Shown piece after piece: positions 12,336-18,920 of a DNA stretch of 20,565 nt. A program made the position numbers and the translations under genes. The stretch lies in contig JACPVB010000107.1 in NCBI GenBank assembly GCA_016191985.1, forward strand, positions 1-20,565, in the 5' to 3' direction. Source of the stretch: Chloroflexota bacterium (lineage in GTDB: Bacteria; Chloroflexota; Anaerolineae; Anaerolineales; Villigracilaceae). The first letter of the stretch is position 1, and every line of letters starts with the position of its first letter. The notes below the pieces were generated by a model. That model had not been told where the DNA came from. It saw only the letters and a list, made by a program, of their open reading frames with translations, and searched no databases.

Positions 12336-13667
12336 ATGAGCAATTACGATATTAAAGATTTAAACCAAGCTGAAGGAGGCCGCAGCCGTATTGACTCGGC
12401 GGAACGCAAAATGCCCGTCCTTCGTTCGATCCGCGAGCGCTTCAAGAAGGAAAAACCTCTCAAGGGATTGCGCCTTTCCTGCTGCTTGCATGTAACCACC
12501 GAAACTGCGAACCTGATGATCACCCTTCAGGAAGGCGGCGCGGACATTGTCCTTACTGCCTCGAACCCGCTCTCCACTCAGGATGATGTAGCCGCCGCTT
12601 TGGTAAATCAATTTGAGATTCCAGTTTTCGCGATCAAGGGCGAAGATAAAGTCACATACTTCAAGCACATCCGCGCCGCATTGGAGCACATGCCCCATAT
12701 GACGCAGGACGATGGCGCTGACCTCGTTTCTTCCCTGTTCTTCATTGAAATGGGACGCTTCGAAAAACTCGAACCATCTCTGGCCTCATGGGCGCAGAGC
12801 CTGAGTGCCGAAGAACGCAAGCAAATGCTGGCAAATGTCATCGGTGGTACCGAAGAGACCACCACGGGCGTCATCCGTTTGAAGGCGATGGAAGCAGACA
12901 AGGTTTTGAAATTCCCCGTCATCGCTGTGAACGATGCGTTAACCAAGCACTTGTTTGATAACCGCTACGGCACAGGCCAGTCCACCGTGGATGGCATCAT
13001 CCGCGCGACCAACGTGCTGTTGGCTGGCAAGAATTTTGTTGTGGCTGGCTACGGCTGGTGCGGACGCGGTCTCGCTTCCCGCGCGCGTGGCATGGGCGCC
13101 CAGGTGATCGTCACCGAGGTTGACCCGATGAAGGCGCTCGAAGCGGTGATGGACGGCTATCAAGTCATGGCTATGGCCGATGCCGCCAAAATCGGCGACA
13201 TTTTCTGCACCGTTACCGGCGATATCAATGTATTGGATGGCAAGCATTTTGAAGTGATGAAAGACGGCGCGATCGTTGCCAACTCCGGTCACTTCAATGT
13301 TGAAATCAATATCCCCGCTCTTGCAAAAATGAGCATTGGCGAACCCAATCTTGTCCGCCCGTTCGTGGAACAATACACCACCAAGGATGGCCGCAAGATC
13401 AACATCCTCGGCGAAGGACGCCTGATCAACCTCGCTTCTGCCGAAGGGCATCCTGCTTCCGTTATGGACATGTCGTTCGCCAACCAGGCATTGTCCGCTG
13501 AATACATGGCGAAAAATGCCGATAAGCTGGAGAAGAAGGTCTATTCTGTGCCGACGGACATTGATAATGAGATCGCCCGCCTCAAGCTCCTCTCCATGGG
13601 CGTGAAGATTGACTTGCTCACTGATGAGCAGTTGCACTATCTCAATTCCTGGGAAGAAGGAACCTAA
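12336..13667 (+). CDS. ahcY: Adenosylhomocysteinase, archaeal/Thermotoga-like short type
   Basis: A 443-residue cytosolic NAD-dependent enzyme that reversibly splits S-adenosylhomocysteine into adenosine and homocysteine. It relieves product inhibition of methyltransferases. The substrate region includes LHVTTETANLM, ASNPLSTQDDVAAAL, GGTEETTTGVIRLKAM and NDALTKHLFDNRYGTGQST. The NAD-binding fold has VVAGYGWCGRGLASRARGMG and the adenine region HPASVMDMSFANQA. NRYGTGQST in place of the common NLYGCRES, together with the short C-terminus ending LNSWEEGT, matches the archaeal and thermophile branch. That branch lacks the C-terminal Lys-Tyr arm that reaches the neighbouring subunit. The start has AAAGGAG seven bases upstream. 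It follows adenosine kinase, which consumes its adenosine product, and is closed by a strong terminator. No SAH riboswitch pattern is visible in the leader. Confidence 0.97.
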   Translation: MSNYDIKDLNQAEGGRSRIDSAERKMPVLRSIRERFKKEKPLKGLRLSCCLHVTTETANLMITLQEGGADIVLTASNPLSTQDDVAAALVNQFEIPVFAIKGEDKVTYFKHIRAALEHMPHMTQDDGADLVSSLFFIEMGRFEKLEPSLASWAQSLSAEERKQMLANVIGGTEETTTGVIRLKAMEADKVLKFPVIAVNDALTKHLFDNRYGTGQSTVDGIIRATNVLLAGKNFVVAGYGWCGRGLASRARGMGAQVIVTEVDPMKALEAVMDGYQVMAMADAAKIGDIFCTVTGDINVLDGKHFEVMKDGAIVANSGHFNVEINIPALAKMSIGEPNLVRPFVEQYTTKDGRKINILGEGRLINLASAEGHPASVMDMSFANQALSAEYMAKNADKLEKKVYSVPTDIDNEIARLKLLSMGVKIDLLTDEQLHYLNSWEEGT

Positions 13668-13698
13668 TTCGTTTTACGATTTTAGATTGATGATTTAC

Positions 13699-13740
13699 AA
13701 AACAGCCTCGCGGATTTTTTCCGCGAGGCTGTTTTTATTT
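13699..13740. terminator. Bidirectional terminator between ahcY and the SH3b lipoprotein gene
   Basis: Arms AACAGCCTCGCGGA (13701-13714) and TCCGCGAGGCTGTT (13719-13732) pair perfectly around a T-rich loop and are followed by TTTTATTT. The complementary strand also ends in TTTTGT, so the structure can serve both convergent genes. Confidence 0.92.
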
Positions 13741-13756
13741 CATGAACTTACTGATA

Positions 13757-14533
13757 TTATGGGCAGATGATTATCACGTCTACTTTTGCGGACTTGCCAC
13801 CGCTGTTGAAAGCTTCCACGCTCATGGTAATGGGCGTTCCTGCGGCGAGGGGGATTGCAGGAATCGGATAGGTCGTGACGTTTGCTTCAGTCGAGCCGGA
13901 CAATGCGCCATTCAGATAAATGTTGAAGCCCGTCTCATTATTAGAGTTATCCTGCCAGTTGATAACTCCACCATATAAATAAATCGGCGCTACTTGAGGG
14001 ACACAAACCTTTGCTGCCACCAGGTTGGAGGCCGCAGTAGGAGGTGTGGGTGTTGATGTGGGCGTGGAGGTCGGTGATGGGGTTGGCGTCGGAGGGATGG
14101 AGTACTCGGTCAATCCCGCTGTATTTCCGCTGACGGTGGCATATTCGCCCCAGAGCCAGCAGGTTCCTGATTTGCCGGGGTTGTTGATGATCCAGTAGTT
14201 GGTGGATGAATTTTTACCAACCACTATGGCAGTTTGACCCACGTTCAAACCACCGATCAGGTCATACTGCGTTCCTGGTCCTGTCCGGCAGTTGGTGTTG
14301 GTGCTTACAGTGACTTCGGGCACAGTTGGTGTGGATGTAAACCCTGGCGTGGCTGAGGGTCCCGGGGTTGATGTGAATTCAGGCGTTGAGGTGAATTGCA
14401 GCAGGGTTGCCTGAGCGGTAACTGTCAGGGCCAGATCTGGCGTTGAAGTGCCATCCCCGCTGGGCAGGTTGCAGGCTGTGAGGGCAATAATCAAAAGTAC
14501 GGATAATAGTAAAAGTGGTCTACTTTTAAACAT
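13757..14533 (-). CDS. SH3b/fibronectin-III-like lipoprotein of unknown function
   Basis: A 258-residue exported lipoprotein. Signal peptide 1-20 ends LTAC with lipid-modified Cys21, followed by a Ser/Thr/Pro linker of about 45 residues. Residues 73-138 form a bacterial SH3 domain of the type often used to bind peptidoglycan or peptide stems (TNTNCRTGPGTQYDLIGGLN, then WLWGEYATV). Its Cys82 and Cys125 may form a disulfide. A second TPTPSPTSTPTSTPTPP linker precedes a fibronectin-III-like domain (about 168-258, VINWQDNSNNETGFNIYLNG). I do not recognise a specific family. A good promoter (14554-14581) and AAAGGAG support the start at 14533. The design of lipid anchor, flexible stalk and binding domains suggests a surface adhesin or wall-binding accessory protein. 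The downstream terminator is shared with ahcY. Confidence 0.85.
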   Translation of the reverse strand: MFKSRPLLLLSVLLIIALTACNLPSGDGTSTPDLALTVTAQATLLQFTSTPEFTSTPGPSATPGFTSTPTVPEVTVSTNTNCRTGPGTQYDLIGGLNVGQTAIVVGKNSSTNYWIINNPGKSGTCWLWGEYATVSGNTAGLTEYSIPPTPTPSPTSTPTSTPTPPTAASNLVAAKVCVPQVAPIYLYGGVINWQDNSNNETGFNIYLNGALSGSTEANVTTYPIPAIPLAAGTPITMSVEAFNSGGKSAKVDVIIICP

Positions 14534-14553
14534 CTTCTCTCTCCTTTATAGGG

Positions 14554-14581
14554 ATTATGACATAACTTGTAGAAAGGTCAA
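14554..14581 (-). promoter_or_regulatory. Promoter of the SH3b lipoprotein gene
   Basis: On the minus strand TTGACC (14581-14576) and CATAAT (14559-14554) have a 16-bp spacer, and TGT sits just before the -10 (extended -10). Predicted transcription starts near 14547, leaving a short leader with AAAGGAG before the ATG at 14533. Confidence 0.6.
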
Positions 14582-14600
14582 GGAGGGGAATATGCAATTG

Positions 14601-14628
14601 GTACTAATCACCGATAAATCATTAGTAC
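14601..14628. repeat. Inverted repeat GTACTAAT/ATTAGTAC downstream of rsmA
   Basis: Perfect 8-bp arms (14601-14608, 14621-14628) surround a 12-nt loop eight bases past the rsmA stop and upstream of the SH3b lipoprotein promoter. No T-run is present. It may be a weak terminator for the rsmA transcript or an operator for the next gene. Confidence 0.5.
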
Positions 14629-14635
14629 TACGCCC

Positions 14636-15469
14636 TCATAGTTTTTCGCACAATATTTTCCACTCATCAATTGATAAAGTTTCTGCCCGCCGCATGAAAT
14701 CAATATTTGCGGAGGTGAGCAATGCTTCCGCTTCTGCGGTTGGAATGTGCAAGCCCGAAGAGAGGGAATTGCGAAGGGTCTTTCTCTTTTGCGCAAAGCC
14801 TGCTTTGATAAGTTTGAAGAAGGTATTCAGTAGATCATTGGGAATGAGCGGTTCATCGGAAATATCGATTCGCAGAATGGCAGAATCCACTTTTGGGGCG
14901 GGGTGGAAGGAGCCAGCGGGGATTTTGGCGGCGATGCTCGGCTTGCCGTACACTTGCACGCTCAATGCCAGCAGACTTAAATCCCCGGGTTTGGCGCAGA
15001 TGCGTTCGGCAACTTCCTTTTGAATGGTCAATACCACGCGGCGGGGTTTGATATCGCCTTCGAGCAGGTGACGAATGATGGCGGAGGTGATGTTGTATGG
15101 AATGTTCGCGGCGACGATGTAATTGGGCTGGTCAATTAATTCGGAGATGGGCAGCTTGAGAATATCACCTTGCACAACGCGCACGTTTTGATAAGGCGAG
15201 AGAACTGCCTGTAGTGGGGCAAGCAGGTCCGGGTCCAGTTCGACCGCTGTCACGTTACGGGCAGAGACAGCCAGGTAACGAGTCAAACTGCCGAGGCCGG
15301 GACCAATTTCCAAAACACAGTCATCTTCCAAAATTTCTGCGGCGTTCACGATTTTTATGAGGGCGGATTCATCCTGCAAAAAATTCTGGCCGAGGGCTTT
15401 GTCGGCGCGCAAGCCATATCGTTTGAGGACAGCGGATGCGTTGAGCGGGGGAATGGAAGCGTGTTTCAT
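14636..15469 (-). CDS. rsmA: 16S rRNA dimethyladenosine transferase
   Basis: A 277-residue KsgA/RsmA enzyme that dimethylates the two adjacent adenosines in the 3' terminal helix of 16S rRNA (A1518 and A1519 in E. coli numbering), a late quality check in small-subunit assembly. The N-terminus has DKALGQNFLQDE. SAM-binding motif I is VLEIGPGLGSLTRYL, the acidic motif II is VTAVELDPDL, and GDILKLP follows. The catalytic NIPYNITSAII precedes FHPAPKVDSAILRI. The C-terminal helical domain ends IDEWKILCEKL. Length is normal. The ATG overlaps the LCP gene stop as ATGA (15466-15469), so the two are almost certainly translationally coupled. Pairing rsmA with an LCP wall enzyme has no obvious functional logic. 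It probably reflects operon economy. Confidence 0.96.
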   Translation of the reverse strand: MKHASIPPLNASAVLKRYGLRADKALGQNFLQDESALIKIVNAAEILEDDCVLEIGPGLGSLTRYLAVSARNVTAVELDPDLLAPLQAVLSPYQNVRVVQGDILKLPISELIDQPNYIVAANIPYNITSAIIRHLLEGDIKPRRVVLTIQKEVAERICAKPGDLSLLALSVQVYGKPSIAAKIPAGSFHPAPKVDSAILRIDISDEPLIPNDLLNTFFKLIKAGFAQKRKTLRNSLSSGLHIPTAEAEALLTSANIDFMRRAETLSIDEWKILCEKL

Positions 15470-16590
15470 TCGCAGACCAGCGGGGTATCTTCATCTTCAG
15501 GAGAGGAGATGCCTATGATGGGCCATGTGCCCGCCTGGAATTGACTGACGTAATCGCTGAGGATGCTGAAATCGGCGGCCAGGATGGAGATACGTTTATT
15601 GAAGACGGGGTCGAACTCGCGGGTTTGGGTGAAGAGTTCTTCCGGGAAACTGGTGAAGGCGATATTTTGCGGCGGCAGTTTTGTGCCGAGGCAGGCCAGT
15701 TGGGAAATCTGTTCGGGCGTGAAATCGGTGCGGATGTTGTCTTCAAAGGCTTTGATGAGTTCTGGAATTTGTGTGACGATCTGCGGGCTGGTGACTTTTT
15801 TACGCAGGGCGCACAGAATGATGTTTTGATTGTCAGCGCGTTCAAAACTTCCGCCCTGGCGGTTGCGGACCACTTTGAGCGTTTCTGCGCCGTTCAAGTT
15901 GTGGATGCCGATGGATAGGTCTGTGCTTTTGGAGGCCGCTTCAGTGGTGATGTTCACTTCCAGGCCGCCCAGGGCGTTGATGATATTTTCAAATGTGCGC
16001 ATGTTGATCGAGACGTAATGGTCGGTCTGTACGCCGAAGTTTTTGTTGAGGGTTAACGCCAGCAGTCCGGAGCCTCCGCTGGGGTCGTCCCAATATTTGA
16101 AACCGGGCTGGCCGTACAGATAGGCCTGATTTAATTTCTCGTGATCCTGACCATCGAGGTTATCGGCAATGTGCGGAATTTCAACCCATAGGTCGCGCGG
16201 GAATTCAAGCACGGTCAATTTTGGGGTGACAAAATCCACGCGCACAATGCGGATCGCATCCGCGAGGCCGTAGGTGTAATTATCTCCGCGTGTGTCTGCG
16301 CCGATGACGAGGATGTTCATGCGGTTCGGTCCGCCGCACATGGCGGAGGGTGTGGCGGTGGGGAAGGATACCGTGGGGACAAAAGTTACCAGCCCGGCGG
16401 ATGTGGGCGATGGACCGGGCGAAGCCGTCCATGTGGGCGGCAGGTTTTGCTGGCCGATTGGCAGCGCAGGCCCAAGCGGCTGGGATGCGAAGACCCGGTA
16501 GCTTGAATACATGTAATATCCAAGCCCAAAAAGGAGCAGGCAGGCAACGATTGAAAGGAGAGTGATGATGTATTTTTGAGAACGCGTCAT
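15466..16590 (-). CDS. LytR-CpsA-Psr (LCP) family membrane-anchored protein
   Basis: A 374-residue protein with one N-terminal transmembrane helix (about 8-30) and a Thr/Pro-rich stalk (about 50-83). The extracytoplasmic LCP domain (about 92-270) contains the core pattern MNILVIGADTRGDNYTYGLADAI. It continues with VLEFPRDLWVEIP, KLNQAYLYGQPG, INALGGLEVNI, GAETLKVVRNRQGGSFERAD and NQNIILCAL. Conserved Arg and Asp residues of these motifs bind the pyrophosphate and magnesium. LCP enzymes transfer undecaprenyl-linked anionic glycopolymers to peptidoglycan or glycoproteins, and the acceptor here is unknown. The protein continues about 100 residues past the domain and ends TPLVCE. No ribosome-binding site precedes the ATG, and TAAAAT lies seven bases upstream, suggesting a leaderless message. 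rsmA overlaps its end. Confidence 0.92.
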   Translation of the reverse strand: MTRSQKYIITLLSIVACLLLFGLGYYMYSSYRVFASQPLGPALPIGQQNLPPTWTASPGPSPTSAGLVTFVPTVSFPTATPSAMCGGPNRMNILVIGADTRGDNYTYGLADAIRIVRVDFVTPKLTVLEFPRDLWVEIPHIADNLDGQDHEKLNQAYLYGQPGFKYWDDPSGGSGLLALTLNKNFGVQTDHYVSINMRTFENIINALGGLEVNITTEAASKSTDLSIGIHNLNGAETLKVVRNRQGGSFERADNQNIILCALRKKVTSPQIVTQIPELIKAFEDNIRTDFTPEQISQLACLGTKLPPQNIAFTSFPEELFTQTREFDPVFNKRISILAADFSILSDYVSQFQAGTWPIIGISSPEDEDTPLVCE

Positions 16591-16597
16591 ATTTTTT

Positions 16598-16603
16598 ATT
16601 TTA
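16598..16603 (-). promoter_or_regulatory. -10-like hexamer directly before the LCP gene (leaderless candidate)
   Basis: On the minus strand TAAAAT is followed by seven A/T bases and then the ATG at 16590. There is no Shine-Dalgarno sequence. No good -35 is seen, and the AT-rich stretch makes chance matches easy. Confidence 0.35.
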
Positions 16604-16635
16604 CCTGCGTTATATCTTCGTTCCCTGGGTTGCGT

Positions 16636-16784
16636 TTATTTAACTGATGTTACGCAGTAGGGGCGACCCAACCGCATTTTGTGAAAACTTTTCGCAAAGG
16701 GCGACCCTTTCTTATGGACGGGTACCAGGTCAAACCCTGACGGGTCGCCCCTACAGTGAAATCGCGTAACGTGAGTTATTTAAC
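16636..16784. mobile_element. Small non-autonomous palindromic element (MITE-like) with 9-bp direct repeats
   Basis: TTATTTAAC occurs at 16636-16644 and again at 16776-16784, flanking 131 bp that has no coding potential. Inside, GTAGGGGCGACCC (16657-16669) and GGGTCGCCCCTAC (16742-16754) are perfect inverted arms. GTTACGC and GCGTAAC pair further out, and a third GGGCGACCC copy lies in the middle. The layout matches terminal inverted repeats with a target-site duplication. It lies in the 250-bp gap before the LCP gene start and may displace or carry promoter sequence. The remaining bases to 16840 show nothing recognisable. Confidence 0.65.
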
Positions 16785-16840
16785 CAGGATTTTTACCCTA
16801 CGGGCACATAGCCTGACCTACGATTAACTTTTGCAAGAGT

Positions 16841-18061
16841 CTATTTTAGAAAATATGGGATTTCAACAGGAGCAGGCGCGAGGAAATACACGGTCACCCA
16901 GCCGGAGAGTCCGCCGATGGCATTGTCGTCATAGCCGAGGTCAATCCACTTTGTGCGCGGCACGCCGAAGGTTGTTTCGATGATCGGTCCGCCGCCGGTG
17001 TCGCCAATCGTCGCGATGCCGTAGCCGGGGATGTACACTTTCATCCCCGCCAGGTACGAATAGATCGAATAATCCACCGCCACGATGCCAAACCCCGCGC
17101 GCGCGCCGCTTGCGGTTCCGTAGGAACATTCGCCCGTGCCGGAATTGCAGGGCGAATACCAGGAGGCATACATTTCCGTAGCGTACCAATATTCGTAAGG
17201 GATATTCCCTCCCACAGGCGCAAGCACAATTTTATTTCCGCTTGCCGCAATTTGTTTCTGCGGTTCAGCCAAAATCGTTTTGCCTTCGGCCTCGCGGCTC
17301 ACTTCCTCGCCATTTTCATAACGAATGCGTGTGCGAGTCATCGCAATGCCGTTCACGCCAGCGGTGATGATTTCTTTTTGCCCAAATGCCACATCCGCCG
17401 ACTCGATCACTTCCTCATCGAAGGGAATGATCTCCAGTGCAGTGCTGATGGATTCATAGACTCTCGTCACGTAGATTTGACCGTCCGCAGGCAGCGCCTC
17501 ATTCTCAAGCGGACGGCTGGTATCCAGTCCTGTCAGCGGAATCCCAGCTTCGGCAAGCGCCGCACCAACCGTCCCTGCGGCGGAGCGGATGTTGATCTCA
17601 TCGTCACCGGTAGTGATAACCAAATCCCGTGCAGGGAAATATGTCACAGTCATCAAGTCGGTGATCGCTGTTTCGGCTGGCGGGTTGAACCTGTCGTTTG
17701 CGCTGAGTGAAAACCCTGCTTCGCTCAAAACCTGTCCCACTGTGGGCGCTGATGTTTGAAGCATTTGCTCGCCTTGCGGAGTGACAAGCGTCAATGAAAC
17801 CGCGCGGCGCAATTGCAATTGGATGGGAGCATTGCCTGTGATTTTTTTATCCAACGCAAAGGGAATGCCGTTCACGAAAACGCGGTCTAATGGCTGTGGT
17901 GAAATACCCGCGTCGGTGAGAATTAGCAAAGGCGTTCTTTGGCTGGAACTGACCGACAGAAATTTTTCACCGTCAATGATTGTGATGGATTGGGGAACGT
18001 TCGGCTGGCACGCGGACAAAAACAAAAACACGGCGAAAGCCAGCCATCGAAAAATTTTCAT
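16841..18061 (-). CDS. Lipoprotein with DUF348/G5 domains and C-terminal 3D domain (wall hydrolase candidate)
   Basis: A 406-residue exported protein. The signal peptide ends LSAC (lipid-modified Cys18). Residues about 28-200 are two or three ubiquitin-like DUF348 repeats (for example APTVGQVLSEAGFSL and AGTVGAALAEAGIPLTGLD). Residues about 203-275 resemble a G5 domain (ALEIIPFDEEVIESADVAFG). The C-terminus (about 290-390) is a 3D domain with SYGTASGARAGFGIVAVD and GMKVYIPGYGIATIGDTGGG. Its conserved Asp residues form the double-psi barrel active site. YuiC-, Rpf- and YabE-like relatives with this order are lytic transglycosylases or resuscitation factors. The insertion WYSPCNSGTGECSYG adds two Cys near the catalytic domain. 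No ribosome-binding site precedes the ATG; a perfect TATAAT lies seven bases upstream. The catalytic activity is inferred from the family. Confidence 0.88.
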   Translation of the reverse strand: MKIFRWLAFAVFLFLSACQPNVPQSITIIDGEKFLSVSSSQRTPLLILTDAGISPQPLDRVFVNGIPFALDKKITGNAPIQLQLRRAVSLTLVTPQGEQMLQTSAPTVGQVLSEAGFSLSANDRFNPPAETAITDLMTVTYFPARDLVITTGDDEINIRSAAGTVGAALAEAGIPLTGLDTSRPLENEALPADGQIYVTRVYESISTALEIIPFDEEVIESADVAFGQKEIITAGVNGIAMTRTRIRYENGEEVSREAEGKTILAEPQKQIAASGNKIVLAPVGGNIPYEYWYATEMYASWYSPCNSGTGECSYGTASGARAGFGIVAVDYSIYSYLAGMKVYIPGYGIATIGDTGGGPIIETTFGVPRTKWIDLGYDDNAIGGLSGWVTVYFLAPAPVEIPYFLK

Positions 18062-18068
18062 GAGGGTA

Positions 18069-18074
18069 ATTATA
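18069..18074 (-). promoter_or_regulatory. Perfect TATAAT seven bases before the G5/3D gene (leaderless candidate)
   Basis: On the minus strand TATAAT (18074-18069) is followed by TACCCTC and the ATG at 18061. No ribosome-binding site is present. The position expected for a -35 falls in the hairpin cluster and is not consensus. Confidence 0.45.
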
Positions 18075-18091
18075 AACGACCGATTTGCTCC

Positions 18092-18143
18092 CTGCGCCGT
18101 CCTCGGCGCAGAGGTATTGACAATACCGTCGCCGAGACGGCGA
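18092..18143. repeat. Three-hairpin palindromic cluster
   Basis: CTGCGCCG-TCCT-CGGCGCAG (18092-18111), GGTATT-GAC-AATACC (18113-18127) and TCGCCG-AGA-CGGCGA (18129-18143) stand in a row. The first and third arms are near inverted copies of each other, so the block can also fold as one long palindrome centred on the middle hairpin. It separates the stop of the efflux gene from the start of the G5/3D gene and may act as a terminator or repeat. Confidence 0.75.
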
Positions 18144-18154
18144 TGTGAGCCAGT

Positions 18155-18814
18155 TTACTTGCAATCCTCATCCTCGCAATCACATTCCAACCCTTTTGCT
18201 TTCTCAAAAGACTCGCGCCCTTCGTTGACCGAAAAATAGATCAACCCCGCCGCGCCGAGGCTATCCACGAAGCCGAAGCCCGTAAGTTGATAAATTAAAC
18301 TCGAAGCCAGCAATACCACTGACATGTAAATGCAAACCATTGTGCAATTCGCATCCGCAAGAATGGGCATGGAGTTGAGCGTGCGTCCCACCTTGCGCTT
18401 GCCCATTACCAGCATCCACATGACGGCAATGGAAATGGTCGAAATCACCAGCCCTGAAAGCGTTGTCTCTGGCTTGTGATTGGTGAAAATATTGTACATT
18501 GCCGATACGCCAAGCCCAACGGCAAGGATGTAAAATGCCGTGCCTGTGACGCGCAGGGCCGTAATTTCAAACGGCGTGCGAGACGTATTTGGATTTTTCC
18601 GAATGCGATTTACCATCACGAGAATCCCAATACCAGACATCACCTCGATAAACGAATCCACGCCGAAGCCGAAGAGCGCCAGCGACTCGTCGCTGACGCC
18701 GAATGCAATTGAAACCAGTCCCTCGGCGATGTTGTAAAAGATGGTGAAGACCGCCAGCCAGAGGGCGTAATTCCAATAAATTTTCTGTGCGGGTTGTTGG
18801 GTAATCGTGGACAT
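18155..18814 (-). CDS. Atypical cation-efflux (CDF-superfamily) membrane protein with Cys-rich tail
   Basis: A 219-residue protein with about six transmembrane segments and the CDF-like arrangement of polar residues in TM2 and TM5. TM2 reads LFGFGVDSFIEV, with Asp53 and Glu57, but lacks the usual His of the zinc-site HxxxD. TM5 reads ILADANCTMVCIYMSV, with Asp154, Cys157 and Cys161 replacing the usual His/Asp ligands. The cytoplasmic C-terminal domain of classic CDFs is missing. It is replaced by a short acidic Cys tail (ECDCEDEDCK, Cys211, 213 and 218). The ligand set suggests a soft metal or a different cation from zinc, which is an inference. The ATG at 18814 has AAGGAA eight bases upstream and is preferred to the ATG at 18832. 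It is divergent from the methyltransferase gene. Metal resistance is likely, but no regulator is adjacent. Confidence 0.82.
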   Translation of the reverse strand: MSTITQQPAQKIYWNYALWLAVFTIFYNIAEGLVSIAFGVSDESLALFGFGVDSFIEVMSGIGILVMVNRIRKNPNTSRTPFEITALRVTGTAFYILAVGLGVSAMYNIFTNHKPETTLSGLVISTISIAVMWMLVMGKRKVGRTLNSMPILADANCTMVCIYMSVVLLASSLIYQLTGFGFVDSLGAAGLIYFSVNEGRESFEKAKGLECDCEDEDCK

Positions 18815-18908
18815 TATGTGTTTCCTTATCATTAAATTGAATACGGCTGAGTATACCTAAAATCGGAACACAATTTTTTGTAAATTTCTGCCCGACCGAA
18901 TAATCATT

Positions 18909-18914
18909 TACAAT
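18909..18914 (+). promoter_or_regulatory. -10-like TACAAT six bases before the SpoU methyltransferase gene
   Basis: TACAAT is followed by GGGGAT and the ATG at 18921. GGGGA is purine-rich but only one or two bases from the ATG, too close for a normal Shine-Dalgarno sequence. No convincing -35 is seen. It shares the 106-bp divergent region with the efflux gene. Confidence 0.4.
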
Positions 18915-18920
18915 GGGGAT

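Noticed and set aside
12939..13637. 232-codon minus-strand frame inside ahcY
   Set aside because: Exact antisense of highly conserved ahcY motifs; it has no start signals and is explained by codon bias.
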